This document shows positions 9,243 to 15,831 of a stretch of 60,253 nucleotides of DNA, one piece after another; position 1 is the first letter of the stretch; each line of letters begins with the position of its first letter. Under the pieces are notes generated by a model. That model saw only the letters and a list, made by a program, of their open reading frames with translations. It had not been told where the DNA came from and did not search any database. The translations under genes and the position numbers were made by a program. The stretch lies in NCBI GenBank assembly GCA_910574345.1, contig CAJSZV010000027.1, forward strand, positions 1 to 60,253, in the 5' to 3' direction. Origin of the DNA: Clostridiaceae bacterium. Its GTDB lineage: Bacteria > Bacillota > Clostridia > Lachnospirales > Lachnospiraceae.

Positions 9243-9425
9243 ATGGGTAAGGAAAATAAAAACGGCTATACGCCGGAACAAATTTCCGACGCTGAAAAAT
9301 TATGTCAACTGATTAATAGCATACCTGAAGGAAAACGAAGCGTTTTCAGCGTTGTTATGCTGGCATACATGAACGGCATGGAAGCCGGTATGGTGTACGC
9401 ACAGGACGCCAGGGCGGTGACATAA
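9243..9425 (+). CDS. small early protein (first lytic gene)
   Basis: 60 residues (MGKENKNGYTPEQISDAEKL), with GGAAGTG 5-10 bases upstream of ATG 9243. It lies in the Cro position, just downstream of the early promoter, but has no clear helix-turn-helix. The helical stretch NSIPEGKRSVFSVVMLAYMNGMEAG resembles short proteins seen at this place in other Firmicutes phages. Function is unknown; a switch regulator is possible. Confidence 0.6.
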   Translation: MGKENKNGYTPEQISDAEKLCQLINSIPEGKRSVFSVVMLAYMNGMEAGMVYAQDARAVT

Positions 9426-9426
9426 A

Positions 9427-9484
9427 GGCCCACAACGGGCCATTGACCATATAGCCAGGGCCGACGGCAATCGGCGGCTATATG
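9427..9484 (+). promoter_or_regulatory. two hairpins in the early-operon leader
   Basis: GGCCCacaacGGGCC (9427-9441) is followed by a longer hairpin, CATATAGCC 9448-9456 pairing with GGCTATATG 9476-9484, with an inner CCGA/TCGG stem. No U-run follows, so they are more likely RNA-processing or translation-control structures than terminators. They separate the first early gene from the PAPS-reductase-like gene. Confidence 0.5.
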
Positions 9485-9558
9485 CTGGAAATAAGCGCAC
9501 ATTGACAACAGAATATAGAACAGAAACAAAATATCCTGGCTCGAACCAATAGAAAGGG

Positions 9559-10551
9559 GTGATAGAGGAAGTGGATCTTGAAAAAATATCCATAGAACGG
9601 ATCCGTATGGCTTCAGAAATGAGTTTGCGTCATTATGAGAAGCCGATCGTATGTACTTATTCAGGCGGGAAGGATTCTGATGTAATGTTGGAATTATTCA
9701 AGCGAAGCGGCGTTCCTTTTGAGGTTCATAACAGCCATACGACAGTTGACGCGCCGCAGACGGTTTATCATATTCGGGAAAAATTCAAGGAATTAGAAAA
9801 TCTGGGGATTAAATGCGAAATTGAAAAGCCGCTTATCAATAAATCAGATCCGAAAAAGCGGCGGTTTACCATGTGGAGCCTGATTGTAAAAAAGAAAATG
9901 CCGCCGACGCGCCTTGCAAGATATTGTTGTGCGATTCTGAAAGAAACGTCTTGCCGGAATCGTATGATCGCAACTGGCGTTCGCTGGGATGAAAGCCACG
10001 CCAGGAGCCAGCGATCGGAATTTGAAGTATTAGGCAAAACAAAAAAGGATAGAATCGGGCTGAATGATACCGACATAACGGGCCAGGAGCAAAAGCCGGA
10101 ATATGAACAGCTTTCCCTTCCGGGAATTGAAAACCAGGGGGAAATAATGCTGATGAATGACAACGGGAAAAAGCGGAAATTCATTGAACGGTGCGAACTG
10201 AAAGCAAAAACCGTATGCAATCCAATTATTGAATGGAAAGACAACGACATATGGCAATTACAATCTGAAAAAATAAAGGTGAATCCGCTTTATGAAATGG
10301 GATTTTGTCGCGTCGGGTGTATTGGCTGCCCTATGGCAGATAAAGCAAGATATTTTGAATTTCAGCTATTCCCCAAATACAGGCAAGCATATATTCACGC
10401 CTTCGAAAAAATGTTAGAAGCCTTAAATGCGGACGGAACCAGCAGAAAACCACGATGGAAAACCGGCGAAGATGTTTTCGCCTGGTGGATGGAAGAACAG
10501 ACTATTCCTGGACAAATGGGTTTTGATGATTACGAGGATCTTTTCTTATGA
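9559..10551 (+). CDS. PAPS-reductase/ATP-pyrophosphatase family protein
   Basis: 330 residues. The PP-loop motif CTYSGGKDSD (about 32-41) binds the ATP phosphates and defines the PAPS-reductase/DndC-like superfamily. The C-terminal CRVGCIGCPM is a cysteine cluster that may hold an Fe-S centre, as in DndC. Phage members are of uncertain role; adenylation of sulfate, thiolation or nucleic-acid modification are possible. Its stop overlaps the Dam-methylase start (ATGA), so the two are translationally coupled, which supports a DNA-modification role. The annotated start is GTG 9559; GTG 9571 is an alternative with GAGGAA ahead of it. Confidence 0.8.
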   Translation: MIEEVDLEKISIERIRMASEMSLRHYEKPIVCTYSGGKDSDVMLELFKRSGVPFEVHNSHTTVDAPQTVYHIREKFKELENLGIKCEIEKPLINKSDPKKRRFTMWSLIVKKKMPPTRLARYCCAILKETSCRNRMIATGVRWDESHARSQRSEFEVLGKTKKDRIGLNDTDITGQEQKPEYEQLSLPGIENQGEIMLMNDNGKKRKFIERCELKAKTVCNPIIEWKDNDIWQLQSEKIKVNPLYEMGFCRVGCIGCPMADKARYFEFQLFPKYRQAYIHAFEKMLEALNADGTSRKPRWKTGEDVFAWWMEEQTIPGQMGFDDYEDLFL

Positions 10552-11282
10552 AATATGTCGGAAGCAAGGCCAGAATCAGCAGACACATTCTTCCTATCAT
10601 CCAGGGAGCTATTGACAGAAACGGTATTGAAACCTATGTTGAGCCGTTTGTTGGCGGCGGGAATCTGATTGACAAAGTGCATTGTCAAAACCGGATCGGC
10701 TATGACAATAACGAATATTTGATCGGATTCTGGCAAGCCCTACAAACTGGATGGAATCCCGGAACGGTTCCAATGTCCAAAGAACTGTATACACAGATAA
10801 AGGACTATAAAGAACTATTCCGGCCGGAAGTGGTGGCGCTTGCGGGATTTTGCGCCACATATAACGCAAAATGGTTCGGGGGATATGCCGGAACCGTTAA
10901 GACCAAAACCGGCGAAATCAGAAACTATTACGATGAAGCCGTTAGAAATGTCTTAAAACAGATCCCCGCCCTGGCGGATGTGGTTTTTCAAGTGAAAAGC
11001 TATGAAGAAATCAATCTTTCCGGCTGCCTGGTATATTGCGATCCGCCATATGAGGGAACCACAAAGTATATAGGCAGCTTCAATCATTCCCACTATTGGG
11101 AATGGGTGCGGAAAATGAGCGAAAACAATATTGTGATATGCAGCGAATACGCCGCGCCTGATGATTTTATCTGCATATGGGAAATGGAACGCACGACGAC
11201 GCTTGACAAGGCCAGCCGCACAAAAGCAATAGAGCGGTTATTTGTCCGGCGCGGTTCGGGGGGGTATTTGCAATTTACATAA
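10548..11282 (+). CDS. DNA N6-adenine methyltransferase (Dam family)
   Basis: 244 residues. The Dam-type N-terminal KYVGSKARI, SAM-binding PFVGGGN (motif I, about 33-39) and catalytic DPPY (motif IV, about 163) are all present in the alpha order. It is expected to methylate adenine, with the target site not deducible; GATC is a fair first guess. It overlaps the PAPS-reductase-like gene by 4 bases. No endonuclease partner is nearby, so it is probably protective or regulatory. Confidence 0.85.
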   Translation: MKYVGSKARISRHILPIIQGAIDRNGIETYVEPFVGGGNLIDKVHCQNRIGYDNNEYLIGFWQALQTGWNPGTVPMSKELYTQIKDYKELFRPEVVALAGFCATYNAKWFGGYAGTVKTKTGEIRNYYDEAVRNVLKQIPALADVVFQVKSYEEINLSGCLVYCDPPYEGTTKYIGSFNHSHYWEWVRKMSENNIVICSEYAAPDDFICIWEMERTTTLDKASRTKAIERLFVRRGSGGYLQFT

Positions 11283-11289
11283 TACGGAT

Positions 11290-11308
11290 AAGGCCCCGTT
11301 ATGGCCTT
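11290..11308 (+). promoter_or_regulatory. short intergenic GGCC hairpin
   Basis: AAGGCC ccgttat GGCCTT lies between the Dam methylase and the next gene, just ahead of the ribosome binding site. It is one of several such hairpins in the early operon (9427, 12509, 14427). Confidence 0.45.
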
Positions 11309-11333
11309 GAATATAGAGGAAGGAGAAAAGCAA

Positions 11334-11729
11334 ATGTTACATGTTGATCTGTCACAGCTTGCGGGCGGAACGCTTCAGGAAAAATTTGATCGTGAGATTA
11401 CGCGGGTTATTGAAAACATGCAAGATCCGAACACGCCATTCGGAGAAAAGCGGAAAATCACAATCAATATTTCCTTCGTCCAGAACGAAATGCGCGACGA
11501 CGCAAAGATCGAAATTTCTTTAAATTCCAAACTTGCCGGGGTTATATCCGCGAAAACTAATTTCGCTATGGGTAAAAACCTGGAAAACGGTGAAGTTGTG
11601 GTGAATGAGTACGGGAAACAGATTCCCGGCCAGATGTCATTTTCCGACATAGGCCAGAAAGAGGAAACAACAGGCGCCAAAGTGACGCCGATCCAGCAGC
11701 CGCGGAAACTTGGCGTAAATCAAGGATAA
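11334..11729 (+). CDS. phage replication-terminator-like protein
   Basis: 131 residues from ATG 11334, behind GAGGAAGGAG. The sequence MLHVDLSQLAGGTLQEKFDR and a beta-rich middle (RKITINISFVQNEMRDDAKIEI) match small early proteins often labelled replication terminator proteins in Firmicutes phages; that label is historical and the activity is unproven. The C-terminus (GQMSFSDIGQKEE) is polar. The next gene starts 15 bases later, so both are in the early operon. Confidence 0.55.
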   Translation: MLHVDLSQLAGGTLQEKFDREITRVIENMQDPNTPFGEKRKITINISFVQNEMRDDAKIEISLNSKLAGVISAKTNFAMGKNLENGEVVVNEYGKQIPGQMSFSDIGQKEETTGAKVTPIQQPRKLGVNQG

Positions 11730-11744
11730 AGAGAGGAAAAGAGC

Positions 11745-12482
11745 ATGATCAAAGAAGCATTACAGTACATCATAGGGCTTCAGCAGCCCCGTGTTGAGGA
11801 AATCAAAGGTAAACATTATTACTTCTACAACGGATCGCCTATGTTATTAGGCGAATGTCGCACTTGTGACGCGCTGGAAATTTCAACGCTTACTTCGCTT
11901 GTGGAGTACATCAAAGGACGCCTGGCGGATGATTTCGCCGCGGCTGGGGCGGTTCCTAAAATGATTGTACATGTAAAATCTGAAACCGAAGTCCGGCTTG
12001 TATCTGCCTTTAATGGAGATATGGACAGATGGGAGATCGCGACGGCGAAGGCCAGGGTTCCGGAAATCCAGCTGAATAGATTCATGGATCAGGAAAACTT
12101 TATCATTCAAATGCAGTCAATGTTTATCGAAACACCGGACAAAGCGATCGTTATGCAAGTGGCCGGAAATGTGGAGGATAAAACCGTCGCAAATTACGGC
12201 GACGATGGAGTGACACAAAAAGCCACAATCAAAAGCGGGCTTTCCGGAATGGAAGATGTTCTTGTACCTAATCCCGTAAAATTGCGGCCGTTCCGGACAT
12301 TCCATGAAATTGATCAGCCGGAAATTGCTTTTGTATTCCGCATGAGGAACGGATCAAACGGCGTTTCTTGTGCATTGTTTGAAGCGGACGGCGGCGCGTG
12401 GAAATTTGACGCGGTTCACAGTATCGCGGAATATCTCAAAAATGAGTTGAAAGGCGTGGAGAATGTCGCCGTTCTGTCATAA
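11745..12482 (+). CDS. early phage protein, DUF2303-like
   Basis: 245 residues (MIKEALQYIIGLQQPRVEE). Alpha/beta pattern with repeated features such as VKSETEVRLVSAFNGDMDRW and FVFRMRNGSNGVSCALFEADG. Length and pattern recall the DUF2303/YfdQ family next to the replication-terminator-like gene in other phages; this is a tentative match. No catalytic motif is visible. It follows the previous gene closely with GAGAGGAAA ahead of ATG 11745. Confidence 0.5.
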   Translation: MIKEALQYIIGLQQPRVEEIKGKHYYFYNGSPMLLGECRTCDALEISTLTSLVEYIKGRLADDFAAAGAVPKMIVHVKSETEVRLVSAFNGDMDRWEIATAKARVPEIQLNRFMDQENFIIQMQSMFIETPDKAIVMQVAGNVEDKTVANYGDDGVTQKATIKSGLSGMEDVLVPNPVKLRPFRTFHEIDQPEIAFVFRMRNGSNGVSCALFEADGGAWKFDAVHSIAEYLKNELKGVENVAVLS

Positions 12483-12508
12483 CGGTATATTCCAGGCATA
12501 AACGGATT

Positions 12509-12527
12509 AAGGCCACGAAACGGCTTT
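12509..12527 (+). promoter_or_regulatory. short intergenic GGCC hairpin
   Basis: AAGGCC acgaaac GGCTTT (one G-U pair) in the gap before the next early gene; it resembles the elements at 9427, 11290 and 14427. Confidence 0.4.
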
Positions 12528-12545
12528 CTAATAACATGAAGGGGC

Positions 12546-13415
12546 GTGATGAATACGGAATCAAATACTTATTGGATTTATGACACAACAATTTCTTTTG
12601 AAAATAAGACGGAACGATCGCCGGAAGGAGCCTGGCACAAGCACAAATTCCGCCATTACGGATATTTCTATCAGCTTTTAAACATGCTGGACATGGAAGG
12701 CTTCAATGTTCAAAACGATCCGGAAGTTGACAAACTTATCCGGAAAAATTACTGGATAGGAAAGCGCGGGGATCTTGAATTTTGCGCAGAAAAATATCCG
12801 AACGGCTTCAAGATTCAATTCTTTCAAAATGTAGTATATGAAAACCAAAACGGCGGCAGATATGATTTTGATAAATTCCGGAAAATGCCGTACATGATCC
12901 AGCTGCAATATAGAAAATACATGAATCAGCTGATCCAGCTTTTAAAAGGCATAACGGATGTAAAAGACGTATCAAGCAGATCCCCAAAGCTGGCGGAGGA
13001 ACGGATCAAGTGCGGATATGTAGAATCCTGTCACCACGAACAGAAAGACACGGATTTTGACCTTCGGATCCTGGACGGGCAGACACAGCCGCCATATAAC
13101 GGGCTGGATAGAGATAGAAAAACAATCCGGAACGGGGAAATTAAGTATTTTCGTGGGCGCGACGGTTATTTGCGCCGCGGGCGCGTCTATCATGATTTGA
13201 ATAATATGTGGTGGGTAATTACTGATAAATACACCACGAAAAAGGTTGCTGCATTTGAATTGTTTGACCTGGGGCCGGATGATAAGCGCGGACGGCTTGC
13301 GCCGCTTCGGATCCCGCCTGAATACCTGGAAAAGAAAAAGACATTAGAGCAAAGCACAACAAAGGAACTTGCCGCAGAGTTGCGGCGCCGCGGCTTGAAA
13401 GTAAAATTTCAGTAA
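12546..13415 (+). CDS. hypothetical protein upstream of DGR target 2
   Basis: About 289 residues; GTG 12546 or ATG 12549 are both possible behind AAGGGGC. Aromatic-rich N-terminal half (YWIYDTTISFENK, KFRHYGYFYQLLNMLDMEGF), a middle with RYDFDKFRKMPYMIQLQYRKYMNQLI, and a small basic C-terminus ending TTKELAAELRRRGLKVKF that looks like a SAP/LEM-type helix pair. The 17-base gap and same strand imply co-expression with the variable protein that follows. Function is unknown. Confidence 0.55.
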   Translation: MMNTESNTYWIYDTTISFENKTERSPEGAWHKHKFRHYGYFYQLLNMLDMEGFNVQNDPEVDKLIRKNYWIGKRGDLEFCAEKYPNGFKIQFFQNVVYENQNGGRYDFDKFRKMPYMIQLQYRKYMNQLIQLLKGITDVKDVSSRSPKLAEERIKCGYVESCHHEQKDTDFDLRILDGQTQPPYNGLDRDRKTIRNGEIKYFRGRDGYLRRGRVYHDLNNMWWVITDKYTTKKVAAFELFDLGPDDKRGRLAPLRIPPEYLEKKKTLEQSTTKELAAELRRRGLKVKFQ

Positions 13416-13432
13416 ATGGAGGAAATAAGCAA

Positions 13433-14389
13433 ATGAAAGAAAGAAAGTATGTAAAGGAAACGCCGGTTGTTATCTATGACGCTAACGGGCTTCCTAACAT
13501 GATGTTGAAACTTGAAAACACGGCCCCTACAAAGGAACTGGCTGATCCGGTTTTTCTGGTTAAGGGCGTGGAATATGATTCCGTTTATCTTTCCAGGTTC
13601 TTAAATAGCGCCGTAAATAATCAGGTTGTTTCCCTTCCGTTCCGCGATCCCCTGACAATGATCAACATGGACGACGCGATCGCAAGAATCCGCCAGAAAG
13701 GGGAAGGCTGGCACTTGCTGACTAATTGCGAATGGCAGTACATAAAGGACACAACACGGCCAGGAACACACGGGAATACATCATGTGGAGAATATCACGG
13801 CGACGAAACAGAAACGGGCATACACAGCGAATACGGGCGCACAGAAGCCGGATCAGGCCCCGCTGCATGGTTCCACAACGGAAACACAGAAACGGGCATA
13901 GCAGACACGATCGGGAATGTGTGGAAGATTGTTTCCGGAATCCGCCTGAAGCGTGGAAAGTTGGAATATATGCCGAACAATGACGCCGCCGCCCCTGGCG
14001 CTGATTTATCAGAGAATAGCGCGGAATTTTTGGAAGTGCTGGCAGACGGGCGGCCGGTCAAGATAGGCCCCGGCGAAAATGGAATGATGATAACAACCGG
14101 AGAAGTGGAAGGATGGGATTGTGTGGCGCGTGATGATGTATGTGTCGATCTGGAAACCGTCCCGCCGATTTTGGAGGATCTTGGAGTTATTACGGATGAT
14201 ATGAACGCAAGCGAAGAATGGTTTGCAGCTGACGCAGAACTTGACGAAGCAATTTGTTTCGTGGGTGCGAGTTACTCCGACCCTTCGAATTCCGGGCCGT
14301 CGGCGCTGAATTTGAACTACCCGCGTTCTAACGTGACCACGCACATCGGCTTCTTTTCCGCTTTACTTGGAAAACCTGTAATCCGGTAA
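13433..14389 (+). CDS. DGR-diversified lectin-fold protein 2 (remote target)
   Basis: 318 residues. The C-terminal 35 residues (VGASYSDPSNSGPSALNLNY and on to IGFFSA) are encoded by variable repeat 2. The middle resembles target 1 (KGEGWHLLTNCEW, GSGPAAWFHNG, GIADTIGNVWKIVSGIRL against KGNGWHLMSIPER, GSGPATWFHDG, GIADWVGNVWKWASGMRI), matching the C-type-lectin/formylglycine-enzyme-like fold of DGR targets. Changed residues are exactly those at template AAC/ACT codons. It is encoded in the early operon, 35 kb from the reverse transcriptase, far from tail genes. No signal peptide or membrane helix. What it binds is unknown; an early, perhaps intracellular, ligand is possible. Confidence 0.9.
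   Translation: MKERKYVKETPVVIYDANGLPNMMLKLENTAPTKELADPVFLVKGVEYDSVYLSRFLNSAVNNQVVSLPFRDPLTMINMDDAIARIRQKGEGWHLLTNCEWQYIKDTTRPGTHGNTSCGEYHGDETETGIHSEYGRTEAGSGPAAWFHNGNTETGIADTIGNVWKIVSGIRLKRGKLEYMPNNDAAAPGADLSENSAEFLEVLADGRPVKIGPGENGMMITTGEVEGWDCVARDDVCVDLETVPPILEDLGVITDDMNASEEWFAADAELDEAICFVGASYSDPSNSGPSALNLNYPRSNVTTHIGFFSALLGKPVIR
14259..14363 (+). repeat. DGR variable repeat 2 (VR2)
   Basis: 105 bases aligned to template 49709-49813 without gaps. Seven differences, all at template adenines 49726, 49727, 49729, 49732, 49768, 49787 and 49792 (changed to T, C, G, C, T, C, C). No other base differs. Confidence 0.95.
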
Positions 14390-14420
14390 CTGTAATCTGT
14401 TTATCCGCGCGATAGCGCGG
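14374..14420 (+). promoter_or_regulatory. VR2 downstream homing element (spacer plus GATA hairpin)
   Basis: The stem CCGCGC GATA GCGCGG (14405-14420) starts 41 bases after VR2 and is preceded by CTGTAATCTGTTT, shared with the VR1 locus. In the Bordetella phage DGR a hairpin after the variable repeat is needed for efficient homing; the same role is inferred here. Confidence 0.75.
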
Positions 14421-14426
14421 CTAATA

Positions 14427-14441
14427 GGCCCGTGGAGGGCC
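14427..14441 (+). promoter_or_regulatory. short intergenic GGCC hairpin
   Basis: GGCCC gtgga GGGCC stands just before the ribosome binding site of the gene at 14456. Confidence 0.4.
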
Positions 14442-14455
14442 GGAAAGGTGGAACC

Positions 14456-14962
14456 ATGAGAAAACCAACGAACCGCACTTCATACCAGGAAGTAACGGCG
14501 CTTTATGAGAAATACGGCCGGGCTGATTATCAGCTTCAGACCGTCCAGGACATTTTAAATATCCACGGATATGACATAACCGAAACAACCGGCTATCAGG
14601 ACTTGACAGAGGAAAACAAGCGCATTTTTGAAGCCTATGTTATCCGGCATTTGAACAATGTCGGGATGAATACCAGGCTTACAATGTGGCCGAAATCGGT
14701 TCACTATGTCCGGGAATTGACATACACCGGGCCGGAGGAATGGGATCAGGAAGAGCAGCGCAATTTCCGCTGGGAGATTGGGAAAGAATTTATCATCCTG
14801 AAAGCGAACGGCAAAACAAAGAAATTCAGGAAATATATGGACGATGGCAAGACCGAAAAAGACATTGACAGGACAACTACAAAAGAATTTCTTCGGGTTG
14901 ACTGGAAAATGCACGGGCGGATCACATGGTTCCATGTTTCTGAAGAATTAGAGTATTACTAA
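14456..14962 (+). CDS. hypothetical early phage protein
   Basis: 168 residues from ATG 14456, preceded by GGAAAGGTGG. Helical N-terminus (SYQEVTALYEKYGRADYQLQ), then TRLTMWPKSVHYVRELTYTG and a mixed C-terminus ending VDWKMHGRITWFHVSEELEYY. It is downstream of DGR target 2 and may be co-transcribed with it, but shares no motif with known DGR accessory proteins. Function is unknown. Confidence 0.55.
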   Translation: MRKPTNRTSYQEVTALYEKYGRADYQLQTVQDILNIHGYDITETTGYQDLTEENKRIFEAYVIRHLNNVGMNTRLTMWPKSVHYVRELTYTGPEEWDQEEQRNFRWEIGKEFIILKANGKTKKFRKYMDDGKTEKDIDRTTTKEFLRVDWKMHGRITWFHVSEELEYY

Positions 14963-14982
14963 AACAAAAGGGGGCTGCAATT

Positions 14983-15150
14983 ATGGCGAAAAAAGAAAAT
15001 CAGCAGACGGCACAGGCCGAACGGCTGAAGGAGATATTGAAAGGCTTCGGAATCAGGACGCCGAAAGACCTTGACGAAGCCCTTCCGAAAGCGCTTGACA
15101 CATTGACGATCGGCATTATGACAACCGCGCCGATCGTGGATTCTGCATAA
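14983..15150 (+). CDS. small hypothetical protein
   Basis: 55 residues: MAKKENQQTAQAERLKEILK, then GFGIRTPKDLDEALPKAL and TIGIMTTAPIVDSA. AAAGGGGG lies 8 bases ahead of ATG 14983, a strong ribosome binding site. Amphipathic helices and no cysteine. It ends the first part of the early operon; a hairpin GGCGCAACG/CGTTGCGCC begins 7 bases later. Function is unknown. Confidence 0.6.
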   Translation: MAKKENQQTAQAERLKEILKGFGIRTPKDLDEALPKALDTLTIGIMTTAPIVDSA

Positions 15151-15155
15151 TAAAA

Positions 15156-15251
15156 AGGCGCAACGCCAAAGATTGACAGCCTTCCCGTTGCGCCCCGTTC
15201 ACGGCTTGCGACACGCGCCAGCCTTTAATAATTGTAAAGGTTAGGCGCGTG
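15156..15251 (+). promoter_or_regulatory. two strong hairpins, the second covering a ribosome binding site
   Basis: GGCGCAACG at about 15157 pairs with CGTTGCGCC at about 15195, possibly ending or attenuating the upstream transcript. A second hairpin, 15212-15251, pairs CACGCGCC with GGCGCGTG and CCTTTA with TAAAGG, and contains the AAAGG of the next gene, whose ATG is 15253. Translation of that gene may be closed until the hairpin opens. The segment CCTTTAATAATT recurs at 24502. Confidence 0.6.
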
Positions 15252-15252
15252 A

Positions 15253-15498
15253 ATGTCAAGCATATGGAGCGATTTTCAGCGAAGAAACACATACTATTCA
15301 GACGTCATTACAAAGATTACAGATCCATTCTGGCGGAACACTTGCCAGGGTTGCGGGAAAGTTTATATGTCGTGTGAAGCAACTAGCACATGTCCTAATT
15401 GTGGATGTTCTGACGCGGATCGTTATCTTGGTACTATTCCATACGATCAAGTGATTGCTGAACGTGGTAAACCTAAAAATCAGAGTTTATCAGAGTAA
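15253..15498 (+). CDS. zinc-ribbon protein upstream of tubRZ
   Basis: 81 residues. Two Cys pairs, CQGCGK and CPNCGC, form a zinc ribbon (about 32-51). The C-terminal codons (NQSLSE) are already part of the iteron array, so this gene overlaps the presumed centromere by 18 bases. It occupies a place where an extra regulator could be expected in a Tub cassette, but is unrelated in sequence to the MerR-like TubY of phage c-st as far as can be judged. The ribosome binding site is enclosed in a hairpin. Confidence 0.65.
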   Translation: MSSIWSDFQRRNTYYSDVITKITDPFWRNTCQGCGKVYMSCEATSTCPNCGCSDADRYLGTIPYDQVIAERGKPKNQSLSE

Positions 15499-15550
15499 AT
15501 CAGAATATATCAGAGTTTATCAGAGTAAATCAGAGTAAATCAGAATTCAC
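15481..15550. repeat. tubC: 10-bp iteron array, candidate tubC centromere
   Basis: Seven head-to-tail 10-bp units with consensus CAGAGTWWAT (units: CAGAGTTTAT, CAGAGTAAAT, CAGAATATAT, CAGAGTTTAT, CAGAGTAAAT, CAGAGTAAAT, CAGAATTCAC). The period is close to one helical turn, so proteins would line up on one face of the DNA. It lies 26 bases upstream of the winged-helix gene and tubulin gene, as in type III partition loci, where TubR binds iterons and represses its own operon. Confidence 0.8.
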
Positions 15551-15576
15551 AAGGGCGGCAGAAGGGCGGTAAAAGA

Positions 15577-15831
15577 TTGAACAGGTTAGGTTTTATTATT
15601 CTTTCAATCTTGCGAACAGGCGAAGCCACAAGCAGACTATCATCAATGACAGTAAAAGAGATCGCCGCTTCGGAGGATTTCGGATTGAAAGAAAACACGA
15701 TATTCAAAAAAATAAAAGATTTTGAAAAATCCGGATATATTGGCCGCGGCTTGAAAGAGGGCCGCGCTGATACATACTATATCACGCCTGAAGGGTGTGA
15801 ATGTCTGGAAAAAGAAAGGGGCAAAAAATGA
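15577..15831 (+). CDS. tubR: TubR-like winged-helix DNA-binding protein
   Basis: 84 residues from TTG 15577. A helix-turn-helix with wing is evident: MTVKEIAASEDFGLKENTIF, IKDFEKSGYIGRGLKEGRAD, TYYITPEG. Size, position between iterons and tubulin gene, and the ATGA overlap with the tubulin start fit TubR, the adaptor that binds tubC and links it to TubZ filaments. The match is by fold pattern and context; sequence similarity among TubR proteins is low. Confidence 0.75.
   Translation: MNRLGFIILSILRTGEATSRLSSMTVKEIAASEDFGLKENTIFKKIKDFEKSGYIGRGLKEGRADTYYITPEGCECLEKERGKK

Noticed and set aside
15481-15550. CRISPR-like array
   Set aside because: Units are 10 bp without spacers; they are iterons.
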